Assembly: GCA_021807585.1 (NCBI GenBank)
Contig: JAKBCQ010000081.1
Coordinates: 1-7,948, forward strand
Direction: 5' to 3'
Origin: Planctomycetota bacterium
Lineage (GTDB): Bacteria; Planctomycetota; Planctomycetia; Isosphaerales; Isosphaeraceae
Length of the DNA stretch: 7,948 nt
Part shown: positions 1 through 6,949 of the stretch, piece by piece
Layout: the number at the start of each line of letters is the position of its first letter
How positions within the stretch are numbered: position 1 is the stretch's first letter
The notes under the pieces: generated by a model
What the model saw: the letters and a program-made list of their open reading frames with translations, nothing else
The model's database searches: none
Told to the model about the DNA's origin: nothing
Translations under genes and position numbers: made by a program

Positions 1-2218
1 GAATTGGGATACCCACATGTTCACGCAAAGCCTTCGTCAGCCGCCGCGCCGCCTCGGGTTTGCACAGCCCCGCCATGTCTTTGATCGCGATGAAATTCGC
101 TCCCCGACGCTCAAGATCCTTCGCCAAATCCAGATAATATCGCAATGAATATTTCGGCCTGGCTGGATCTAATATATCCCCCGTGTAACAGATCGCGGCC
201 TCGCAGATCGCCCCCGATTCGCGCGCAGCCTCGATCGCCACCCCCATGTTGGGAATCCAGTTGAGCGAATCGAACACGCGAAACAGGTCGATCCCCGCCG
301 CGGCCGATTCGGCGACGAACGCCCGCACGACATTATCGGGATAACTCGTGTAGCCGACCGCATTCGAACCCCGCAACAACATCTGGAAAAGAATGTTGGG
401 AATCTTTTCGCGAAGCTGCGCCAGCCGATCCCATGGATCCTCTTTAAGAAACCGCATCGACGTGTCGAACGTCGCTCCGCCCCACATCTCGATCGAGAAC
501 AAATCGGGACACAACCGAGCGTAAGCGTCGGCCACACGCAACATGTCGCGCGTCCGCAGCCGCGTCGCGAGCAACGATTGATGCGCATCGCGAAACGTCG
601 TATCGGTTAAAAGTAAAGCTTGATGTTCACGTACCCATTTGGAAAATCCCTCGGCGCCGAGCCGCTCGAAAACCCGCCGCGTCCCCTCGGGAGGGGGCGA
701 AGTCGCGTCGAACGCGGGAGGCGCGGGCTCGGAGGAAGCCGTGTATCCCGCGGGCTTGCTCACTCCCGGATAGCCGTTCACCGTAACGTCCGCCGCAAAC
801 GTCAGCAGCTTCGACGCGCGATCCTGCCGCACCGGGAACTCAAACAACTCGGGCGTCTGATCGATAAACCGCGTCGTGCACTCGCCCGCCAAAAACGCGG
901 GATGCGTAATCACATTAAGAAGAAAGGGAATGTTCGTTTTCACGCCGCGGACGCGAAATTCCTGGAGCGCGCGTTCCATCCTTCGCGCCGCGTCGATGAA
1001 CCTTCTTCCACTAGCCGAAACTTTGACAAGCAAAGAATCATAAAACGGTGTGACGATCCCGCCCGAAATCGCGTTCCCCGCGTCGAGCCGAATCCCCAGC
1101 CCGGCCGCCGAGCGATAATGCGTGATCCGTCCGTAATCGGGGGTGAAGTTGTTCCGCGGATCTTCGGTCGTGATCCGACACTGAAACGCGTAACCGATCG
1201 TTTGAACCGCCTCCTGCGCGGGAATCGCGATCTCGGGATCCGAAAGGGGCGCTCCCGAAGCAATCAAAATCTGGCTCTTCACCAGATCGACTCCCGTGAT
1301 CATCTCGGTCACCGTATGTTCGACCTGAATCCGCGGATTAACCTCGATGAACCAGAATTTTCCCGTTTTATCGTCGAGCAGAAATTCGACCGTTCCCGCA
1401 TTGTCGAGCCCGACGCTCCGGCCGATCGCGACCGCGGCGTCGCAGATCGCGGCGCGAATCTCGCCCGCCAGATTGTGCGCCGGCGCCGCCTCGATCACCT
1501 TCTGATGACGCCGTTGCACCGAGCAATCACGTTCATACAAATGAACAAGTGACCCATGCTTATCGCCGAGGAGCTGAACCTCGATATGCCGCGCGCTTTC
1601 GACAAATTTTTCGAGGAAAACGTCGGGAACGCCGAACGCCGCGCCCGCCTCGCGCCGCGCCTGATCAATCGCCGAATCGAGATTCGCCGCGGTCTCGACG
1701 ATCCTCATCCCCCTCCCGCCGCCTCCCATCGAAGCCTTGACGATCACGGGATATCCCAGAGTCTCGGCGGTTTTCCGAGCCTCCTCGCCGGCAACGACGG
1801 GCTCGCCGCTGCCACCCAAAATCGGCGCCCCCGCCTCAGCCGCAACCCGCCGTGCCGCGACCTTATCCCCCAGCAAATCGAGCAACTCGGGCCGCGGACC
1901 CACAAAAATAATCCCCGCCGCGGCGCAGGCCCGCGCAAACTCGGCGTTCTCGGCCAAAAAACCGTAACCCGGATGGATCGCGTCGACCTCCTTCGAAAGC
2001 GCCAATTCGATGATCGCGCCAATGTTTAAATAACTGCGAATCGGCTCGCCCGCCCTCCCGATCTGATACGCCTCGTCGGCCTTCAGCCGATGCAACGCAA
2101 ACCGATCCTCGTGCGAATAGATCGCCGTCGTGCGAATCCCAAGCTCGTGAGCCGAGCGAAACACCCGCGTCGCGATCTCGCCCCGATTGGCGACCATCAA
2201 CTTGCGAATTTCAGACAT
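1..2218 (-). CDS. pyc: Pyruvate carboxylase, N-terminal 739 residues (runs off the left edge)
   Basis: Biotin-dependent cytosolic enzyme that carboxylates pyruvate to oxaloacetate (anaplerosis, gluconeogenesis). I translated the minus strand from ATG at 2216-2218 and it stays open to base 1. The biotin carboxylase half covers about residues 1-455: LMVANRGEIA (7-16), HPGYGFLAENAEFA (82-95), the glycine-rich ATP-grasp loop KASMGGGGRGMR (161-172), the catalytic stretch ERDCSVQRRHQK (229-240) and EVNPRIQVEHTVTE (292-305). A linker (FPVRQDRASKLL...PPPEGTRR) leads into the carboxyltransferase half: LLLTDTTFRDAHQSLLATR (535-553), SIEMWGGATFD (575-585), LLRGSNAVGYTSYPDN (614-629), FRVFDSLNW (646-654) and IKDMAGL (712-718). 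K713 is the expected carboxylated, metal-binding lysine. Single-chain family members have about 1,150 residues, so roughly 400 are missing, including the biotinyl domain. All key residues seen are intact. The Shine-Dalgarno is weak (GTGAAG just before the ATG). The antiparallel open frames over this gene are shadows. Confidence 0.96.
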   Translation of the reverse strand, partial: MSEIRKLMVANRGEIATRVFRSAHELGIRTTAIYSHEDRFALHRLKADEAYQIGRAGEPIRSYLNIGAIIELALSKEVDAIHPGYGFLAENAEFARACAAAGIIFVGPRPELLDLLGDKVAARRVAAEAGAPILGGSGEPVVAGEEARKTAETLGYPVIVKASMGGGGRGMRIVETAANLDSAIDQARREAGAAFGVPDVFLEKFVESARHIEVQLLGDKHGSLVHLYERDCSVQRRHQKVIEAAPAHNLAGEIRAAICDAAVAIGRSVGLDNAGTVEFLLDDKTGKFWFIEVNPRIQVEHTVTEMITGVDLVKSQILIASGAPLSDPEIAIPAQEAVQTIGYAFQCRITTEDPRNNFTPDYGRITHYRSAAGLGIRLDAGNAISGGIVTPFYDSLLVKVSASGRRFIDAARRMERALQEFRVRGVKTNIPFLLNVITHPAFLAGECTTRFIDQTPELFEFPVRQDRASKLLTFAADVTVNGYPGVSKPAGYTASSEPAPPAFDATSPPPEGTRRVFERLGAEGFSKWVREHQALLLTDTTFRDAHQSLLATRLRTRDMLRVADAYARLCPDLFSIEMWGGATFDTSMRFLKEDPWDRLAQLREKIPNILFQMLLRGSNAVGYTSYPDNVVRAFVAESAAAGIDLFRVFDSLNWIPNMGVAIEAARESGAICEAAICYTGDILDPARPKYSLRYYLDLAKDLERRGANFIAIKDMAGLCKPEAARRLTKALREHVGIPI

Positions 2219-2253
2219 TTCTTCACTCAATTGACAATTGATAATTAACGAAT

Positions 2254-2279
2254 CGACGCGGCGCGATCGCCGCGGGTCG
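2254..2279 (-). other. GC-rich hairpin between the FAH-family gene and pyc
   Basis: Bases 2254-2263 pair with 2268-2279 as a 10-bp stem with a two-base bulge (2274-2275) and a CGAT loop. The core is the palindrome GCGATCGC. It lies 36 nt upstream of the pyc start and, read on the minus strand, is followed by the AT-rich ATTCGTTAATTATC. It could be a weak terminator or processing site after the FAH-family gene, or a leader structure for pyc. There is no proper U-tract, so an intrinsic terminator is not established. Confidence 0.3.
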
Positions 2280-2307
2280 TTCCCCGACTCCGCTCGAAGG
2301 CGAATAA

Positions 2308-2318
2308 ATCATATTACA
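2308..2318 (-). promoter_or_regulatory. Possible -10 element for pyc
   Basis: On the minus strand the sequence TGTAATATGAT stands out as an AT-rich patch in GC-rich DNA and contains TATGAT, about 90 nt before the pyc start. No good -35 hexamer lies at the expected distance, so this is only a candidate. If it is not used, pyc would depend on read-through from the FAH-family gene upstream. Confidence 0.2.
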
Positions 2319-2447
2319 CGCCGATCGCGCCCCGATCGAGCGGTTCGCTCCCGAACGCGATGAAATTGTGCGGCAATCCCGCTGCGGACCGCGAACGTGT
2401 ACGTTCCAATCCAATCTCGTCCCGGGATTCATCGACCGAGGATCCCT

Positions 2448-3407
2448 TTATCCCTCGGCCTCGACGGGATTCGCGAGCGTGCCGATCCGTTCAATCGTCG
2501 CCTCGAGCAAATCCCCCGCCTTGAGATACGTCCCGGTCGCCGAACCGACCCCCGAAGGCGTCCCCGTCGCGATCACATCGCCCGGCTGGAGCGTGACCAG
2601 ACGCGACAGGAACGAAACGACAGCGGCAACCGGAAACACCATCTCGGCGGTCGATGCGTCCTGTTTCACCTCGCCGTTGACGCTCAATCTGAGCCTTAAA
2701 TGCTGAGGATCGGCGATCTCGTCGGCGGATGTGATGCACGGACCCATCGGGCAGAACGTATCGTGCCACTTTCCGTGCATCCAATCGAAAAACGCGTCGC
2801 GCTCACGCGCCTTCCGCGCCGGGTTCGGTTTGAACTTGCGATCGGATATGTCGTTGATCACGGTATAACCCGCGACATAGTCGAGCGCGTCGGCCTCGTC
2901 GACATGGCGACACTCACGGCCAATCACCACGCCCAACTCGCACTCCCAATCGACGTGATGCGGCGAAACCTTGGGCAAAAGCACCACGCCCCCGGCGTGA
3001 TTGATCGTCGTCGCGGGTTTCATAAAGATATACGGGAATGTTTCTGATCGTTCGGCGGCTTGGCCGCCGCGTTCCGCGACATGCTTGGCGTAATTGCCCG
3101 CGAGGAGAAACACTTTCGACGCGTAATCAACCGGCGGAAGGATCGTCACCTCTTCGATCGGCATCGACAATTCGTCGAGAGTCATCGGATCGAGCTCGCT
3201 GATCCAATCGGCCAAGATTTTGGCCTCGGCGAACAGCGTTCCCTCGGGAGGGAGGAGTTCGAGGATATCTTCGGTCGCCGCAAACGGCAGTTCCTCCCCC
3301 TCGGCGTCGAAATACGCCTCGTTCGCCTGGTGAAGCGGGATCACGCGATCGTCCGCGAAGAAGCCGATCAGAATCTCCTCGTCCAACTGGAAGCGACAAA
3401 CCCTCAT
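2448..3407 (-). CDS. Fumarylacetoacetate hydrolase (FAH) family protein
   Basis: A 319-residue cytosolic metal-dependent enzyme of the FAH fold, whose members cleave or tautomerise acylpyruvates, fumarylpyruvate, 2-keto-pentenoates or oxaloacetate. An N-terminal domain (about 1-90) precedes the catalytic core. Core motifs: LLAGNYAKH (101-109), PYIFMKPATTINHAGG (125-140), VDWECELGVVIG (152-163) with probable metal ligands E155 and E157, GYTVINDISDR (180-190) with D186 as the probable third ligand, MGPCITSADEI (221-231) and ATGTPSGVG (280-288). The length is normal for members with the extra N-terminal domain. I chose ATG at 3405-3407 because GGAGG lies 8 nt upstream; an in-frame GTG at 3422 overlaps the approach to that ribosome site and is unlikely. 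It lies 229 bp upstream of pyc on the same strand. The substrate cannot be told from sequence; fumarylpyruvate hydrolase, acylpyruvase or an oxaloacetate-acting enzyme are all possible. Confidence 0.92.
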   Translation of the reverse strand: MRVCRFQLDEEILIGFFADDRVIPLHQANEAYFDAEGEELPFAATEDILELLPPEGTLFAEAKILADWISELDPMTLDELSMPIEEVTILPPVDYASKVFLLAGNYAKHVAERGGQAAERSETFPYIFMKPATTINHAGGVVLLPKVSPHHVDWECELGVVIGRECRHVDEADALDYVAGYTVINDISDRKFKPNPARKARERDAFFDWMHGKWHDTFCPMGPCITSADEIADPQHLRLRLSVNGEVKQDASTAEMVFPVAAVVSFLSRLVTLQPGDVIATGTPSGVGSATGTYLKAGDLLEATIERIGTLANPVEAEG

Positions 3408-3415
3408 CGTCGAGT

Positions 3416-3420
3416 CCTCC
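3416..3420 (-). promoter_or_regulatory. Shine-Dalgarno site of the FAH-family gene
   Basis: GGAGG on the minus strand, 8 nt before ATG 3405-3407. It decides the start in favour of this ATG over the upstream in-frame GTG (3420-3422), which overlaps the site. Confidence 0.75.
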
Positions 3421-3515
3421 ACGATCCCGCCCTGGATTCCGTGAACACCCTCATAATTTATCGCCCCGGCGGAATCGACGCAATCGAAACAGCGTGACGG
3501 GACGACGCCGGCCGT

Positions 3516-3545
3516 ATCATATCATATCAATCCGATCGATGTCGA
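3516..3545 (-). promoter_or_regulatory. Candidate sigma70-type promoter for the FAH-family gene
   Basis: On the minus strand TCGACA (3545-3540) is followed after 18 nt by TATGAT (3521-3516). A second overlapping TATGAT (3526-3521) arises because the pentamer TATCA is repeated three times on the plus strand (3515-3529). Transcription would start near 3509, giving a leader of about 100 nt. The -10 is good and the -35 is mediocre. Confidence 0.3.
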
Positions 3546-3921
3546 AACCCGCGACCGAGTTTTCTATCGCGGAACCAAACGTGGAGATTGCAGAATGGGA
3601 TAAAGTCGAATCTCCCGCGGATTGTAGCCCGTAAGATTCGCCCCCGCGATTACTCGTACCAGAGGCTGGAATTCGATCTCAAGGAGTGATACGATCTCAA
3701 GAAGATTTGGATATGCCGCGATAATTATCGTTCGAAGCCGCAGTCGGATCGCTTCGGGAACTCGTGGATCGAATAATGCCCCGCGAGGAATCGGCGCTTA
3801 CCATCTCAACATGCGATTAACGCCGTTGTGATCAAACCGAAACCGACGAGTCGGCCGTGTCGGATGCTTATCGCACATCCCGCCTATGAAAACAGACCGA
3901 TCATCGATACAAACACGTATT

Positions 3922-3949
3922 TTAACAATTATCCAATTACTAATATAGA
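3922..3949 (+). promoter_or_regulatory. Promoter-like sequence with no gene downstream
   Basis: TTAACA (3922-3927), a 16-nt spacer and TATAGA (3944-3949) in the AT-rich island. It points right, towards the 3' end of the leftward repeat-protein gene, where no plus-strand gene follows. It could be chance in AT-rich DNA, or the promoter of a small or antisense RNA. Confidence 0.15.
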
Positions 3950-4181
3950 TTAAATCGAACGTCGATGTCCCGAATCCGATCGCCCTGGAAATCGGAACGA
4001 TACTGGAATCGGATCGCACTCGCTCGCGCTCCGGGCTCGTATTAATGGGGAACGAAAGATTCCCGCTCGCGCCACGCGCGCGTATCGCGGAGATTCCTCT
4101 TTAAATACGAATTCATAGCGCATTAACATGTTTTTGCTTGATAATTTAAACGATAATCGACCGTCCGCGCGAGCGGCAAGG

Positions 4182-6779
4182 TTACGTAATCTCGCTGATC
4201 AACGATCCCTCGTCCTGGGCGTTCCATATCCAGTCGTTTTGCGGGTCGACGATGAACCAATCGGGCGCGACCCCGCCGATAATGAGATCGAACGTGTCGG
4301 CGACGACGATCGACGCTTGATCGAGCGAAATCAGACCCGCGGGAGTGGAGATCCCCTGCGTGAGGTTCGACACCCGGCTCGCAAGCGGAATCGGCTGATC
4401 CCATTCGGCGAGGATCGCGTCGATCGCTGCGGCGTTTTGATCGTAGATCGTCGAAGCCGCGATCATCAAATCATCACCCGAGCGACCGATAAGCACGTTC
4501 GATCCCCCTCCCCCTATCAAGACGCTCGGCCCGAGCCCTCCGATCAACACGTTTGTTCCCGATCCGCCGACGAGCGCGCTCGGGCCTCCTCCCCCTTTAA
4601 GAACCCCGTCGCCGAAAAAGAGCGTCGGCAGCGTGATCGAATCCGACGCCCAAATCACGTCGGCGTTCGATTGTCCGTAAGCGAAAATCGCACCCGTCGG
4701 ATCGTATGTTCCCTCGTTCACTCCGTTGATCAAAACCGTCACCGATCCCGCCTGCGTTCCAGGAACAAATGAGATCACGCTGTTCGAAATCGATCCGCCG
4801 GCGACCAGATCGGTGAGCGCGGGATTAAGCGGATCGGGCTCGATCGCGACGGGAGAGATCGCGATCGAAGTCGTCGTCGCGGAGCTCTTCATCCCGTCGT
4901 CGTCGGTCGCGGTCGCGGTGATCGTGTAAAAGCCCGTATGTTGATACACATGATTGAGCGTAAGAGTCGATCCCGCGTTCAAGGTCGTCGCGGGCGAGCC
5001 GTCGCCCCAGGAGATGATATAAGCAAACCCCGCCGCCTCATCGACGCTCGAAGGCGAACTTGCGGAAAGATTGAGAACGATCGACTGACCGCGCGCACCA
5101 ACCGAGCCTCCGTTGAGAGCGAGCGTCGGGGTAACCGCCGAAACGGCGATCGAAGTCGAAGTCGAAACGATCGGAGTTCCGCCGGGCTGGGGCTCGACGC
5201 TCGTCGAAACATCGTACGTCCCTTCCTCTTCGGGTGTAAACGTAAACGATTGTCCGGTTCCCGATGCATAGGCGGCGCCGTCGAACGTCACGCTCCATGT
5301 TTCAACATAAGTTCCCGAGGCGATTCCGCCGATCGAGCCGGTGAGAGCGATCGGAGATCCCTCGAACGTCGTATCGGGCGTCCCCGCGATCGCGACGGTC
5401 GGTTGCGCCGCCGAAGCCGACCAGAGCTCGTCGCCGTGAACGCCGTCGTTCGCGGTAAAGAATAAAGTTCCATTCACGTCGGTAAGTTGCTGCGCGTTTG
5501 CTCCTCCCGCGGTCGGATTCAGATCGGTGATCATCAAGGTTCCCGCGGCGGTTCCATCGCTTTCCCAAAGCTGCTCGCCCGCGGTCGAGGTTTGCGCCGT
5601 GAACCAGAATCGGCCTCCCGACGCGGTGAAATTCGACGCCGATTGGACGGTCGCCAGAAGGTTCGGAGTCGATCCCGCGGCGAGGCTCGATCCCCAAAGT
5701 TCAAAACCCGCCGCTCCCTGAGCGTAGAGCCCGAGATACGCGGCGTTCCCGGCGACGACGAGCCCCATCGGCGTCCCCGCGGGAAGCGCCGAGACGAGAG
5801 CCGTTCCCGCGGTCGTTCCGTCGCTCGTATAAAGACCCGACGCAAATGAAGTAACATCCTCTCCTGTGAACACTAGCTTTCCATCCGCGGCGCTCAATTG
5901 GATCGGCGAAACGTTCGGGGCGATCTGGAACGTACCCGCGGCGGTCCCGTCGCTTTCCCAAAGCTGCTCATTATATGTTGTTCCATTCGTCGCCAAAAAA
6001 TAGAGCGTTCCGTTGAGAGCGGTGAGATCGGTCGGATACGATCCTCCAGCGCCGGGGTTGATGTCGGCGACGAGCCCCGTTCCCGCCGCCGTGCCGTCGG
6101 TTTTCCACAATTCATCGCCGTGGACGGGATCGCTCGCGGTGAAAAAAAGGTTATTCCCCGCCGCGGTGAAATCGCTCGCCTGGGGAATCGTCGTCAACAG
6201 CGAAGTTCCCGCGGCCGTGCCGTCGCTCGTCCACAACTCGTTCGCGCTTGTTGAATAATCATAAATTTGGAGATAAATTGTTCCGTTTAAAACCGCGATC
6301 GATTCGGTCGCCGAAGCGGGCAGGGGGGCCGCCTCGCTCGTTCCCGCGACCGTACCGTTCGTTTGATACAGGCCGACCGCGCCGGTTAAGGAGTCGGTCG
6401 CGGTGAAATAAGCGATCGACCCGATCGCGACGGGCGCCGAAGGTTCTAGATTGGTGGATAATTCGATCGTACCCGCGGCCGTTCCGTCGCTCGTCCAAAG
6501 CGTGTCGTAGGTTTGCAGACCGTCGCTCGCGAGAAAAAACAGGCGATTTCCGACGTTCGTCAGGTCGATCGGATTCGATCCCACGGAACCCGGGATGATG
6601 TCGGCGACAAGCGCCGCGGAAGCCGTCGATAAAAGCGTGATGCAATCGAGCGTTTCGACCCGGGGTCGAAAGTAAAAGTGGGATCGTTCACCCGTCCGTC
6701 GAGAGCCTCGAGTGCGCTCCCGCGGCGCCGATTGTCGATTGTGAAAAATGCGAAGATTGCGCGGCGTTCGACCGAACAT
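4182..6779 (-). CDS. Exported ELWxxDGT-repeat protein with Ig/PKD-like and RTX-like domains
   Basis: An 865-residue protein, probably exported and surface-attached or in the matrix; no enzymatic motif seen. I chose ATG 6777-6779 (MFGRTPRN) because GGAG lies 9 nt upstream and a basic N-terminus followed by VETLDCITLLS (41-51) fits planctomycete exported proteins; the open frame extends to 7004 but that part looks non-coding. Order: nine ELWxxDGT-type units of about 45 residues (about 75-455), probably beta-propeller-like; an Ig-like segment (about 458-547); a PKD-like domain (about 549-641) with WGDGS and the closing HVYQHTGFYTITATATDDDG; a linker; four glycine-rich RTX-like nonapeptides (733-774); then DQNAAAIDAILAEW and a last FDLIIGGVAPDWFI segment, a C-terminal module seen in other planctomycete proteins. 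No LPXTG or PEP-CTERM signal is visible. It likely has its own promoter in the divergent region. Function unknown; adhesion or matrix role is inference. Confidence 0.9.
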   Translation of the reverse strand: MFGRTPRNLRIFHNRQSAPRERTRGSRRTGERSHFYFRPRVETLDCITLLSTASAALVADIIPGSVGSNPIDLTNVGNRLFFLASDGLQTYDTLWTSDGTAAGTIELSTNLEPSAPVAIGSIAYFTATDSLTGAVGLYQTNGTVAGTSEAAPLPASATESIAVLNGTIYLQIYDYSTSANELWTSDGTAAGTSLLTTIPQASDFTAAGNNLFFTASDPVHGDELWKTDGTAAGTGLVADINPGAGGSYPTDLTALNGTLYFLATNGTTYNEQLWESDGTAAGTFQIAPNVSPIQLSAADGKLVFTGEDVTSFASGLYTSDGTTAGTALVSALPAGTPMGLVVAGNAAYLGLYAQGAAGFELWGSSLAAGSTPNLLATVQSASNFTASGGRFWFTAQTSTAGEQLWESDGTAAGTLMITDLNPTAGGANAQQLTDVNGTLFFTANDGVHGDELWSASAAQPTVAIAGTPDTTFEGSPIALTGSIGGIASGTYVETWSVTFDGAAYASGTGQSFTFTPEEEGTYDVSTSVEPQPGGTPIVSTSTSIAVSAVTPTLALNGGSVGARGQSIVLNLSASSPSSVDEAAGFAYIISWGDGSPATTLNAGSTLTLNHVYQHTGFYTITATATDDDGMKSSATTTSIAISPVAIEPDPLNPALTDLVAGGSISNSVISFVPGTQAGSVTVLINGVNEGTYDPTGAIFAYGQSNADVIWASDSITLPTLFFGDGVLKGGGGPSALVGGSGTNVLIGGLGPSVLIGGGGSNVLIGRSGDDLMIAASTIYDQNAAAIDAILAEWDQPIPLASRVSNLTQGISTPAGLISLDQASIVVADTFDLIIGGVAPDWFIVDPQNDWIWNAQDEGSLISEIT
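4458..4583 (-). repeat. RTX-like nonapeptide repeats (within the CDS)
   Basis: Four tandem 9-residue units: PSALVGGSG, TNVLIGGLG, PSVLIGGGG and SNVLIGRSG, then DDLMIA. The spacing and GG-x-G-x-x-[VL]-[LI] pattern match hemolysin-type calcium-binding (RTX) repeats, which form a beta-roll. The calcium-ligand aspartates of the consensus GGxGxDxLx are mostly replaced by Ser or Asn; only the last unit has Asp-Asp. Confidence 0.75.
5418..6557 (-). repeat. Nine-unit ELWxxDGT repeat array (within the CDS)
   Basis: Each unit reads roughly G-x-L-[FY]-F-x-A-x-D-x8-ELWxxDGTAAGT followed by a short strand such as LVADINPGAGG. Successive cores are TLWTSDGTAAGT, GLYQTNGTVAGT, ELWTSDGTAAGT, ELWKTDGTAAGT, QLWESDGTAAGT, GLYTSDGTTAGT, ELWGSSLAAGST, QLWESDGTAAGT and ELWSASAAQPT. 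Units 7 and 9 have lost DGT. On the plus strand this appears as recurring 'cccgcggc(g/c)gt(t/g/c)cc' words. Confidence 0.88.
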
Positions 6780-6949
6780 TGGGATCGACTCCCTGGTGAA
6801 ATGATTATGAATTGAAGCCGGTCCGCGAACGGAACAATTGAGGCTTGAACAAGACGACAACCCGGATATCCACGCTCCGGCGAAATCGAGGCGATTTGAG
6901 GATGACGTCCCGCCTCGATCCGATCGTCCGTTCGAGAAGCCGTTCCGTC

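Larger units (their letters stand above)
3408..4181. other. 774-bp intergenic region with no convincing gene
   Basis: No reading frame here has recognisable protein motifs. It holds the ribosome site and candidate promoter of the FAH-family gene, a short direct repeat (3674-3686 and 3692-3704), an AT-rich island (about 3911-3955) in otherwise GC-rich DNA, and a GC-rich repeat-like string (4018-4045). No tRNA-like cloverleaf was recognised. Just beyond the stop of the repeat-protein gene there is only a 4-bp hairpin (4165-4176) without a U-tract, so its terminator is not evident. Confidence 0.6.

Noticed and set aside
620..1552. A 310-residue open frame on the plus strand
   Set aside because: It lies antisense to the pyruvate carboxylase gene, is rich in Arg/Pro without any domain pattern, and is explained by GC-rich codon use on the opposite strand. 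The same holds for the shorter plus-strand frames at 1549-2029.
3408..3422. GTG start five codons upstream in the FAH-family gene
   Set aside because: The GGAGG ribosome site for ATG 3407 overlaps this GTG and its next codons, and the family normally begins at the MRVCRF-type strand.
2700..3497. Plus-strand open frames at 2700-3047 and 3060-3497
   Set aside because: Both are antisense to the FAH-family gene, whose motifs are unambiguous; neither shows a recognisable domain or a good ribosome site.
3798..4019. A 73-residue minus-strand frame with GTG start and GGAG 9 nt upstream
   Set aside because: The ribosome site is passable, but the protein has no domain pattern, spans the AT-rich island and shows none of the codon style of the neighbouring genes. 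I treat it as chance.
4165..4176. Terminator for the repeat-protein gene
   Set aside because: The stem CCGC/GCGG is only 4 bp and no U-tract follows on the minus strand, so it is not a credible intrinsic terminator.
4128..5465. Plus-strand open frames at 4128-4772 and 4938-5465
   Set aside because: They are antisense to the repeat-protein gene and consist of Arg/Asp-rich low-complexity sequence mirroring its repeats.
5418..6557. Recurring DNA words suggesting a CRISPR or intergenic repeat array
   Set aside because: The words are in one open frame, vary at silent sites, and encode ELWxxDGT units; there are no identical repeats with unique spacers.
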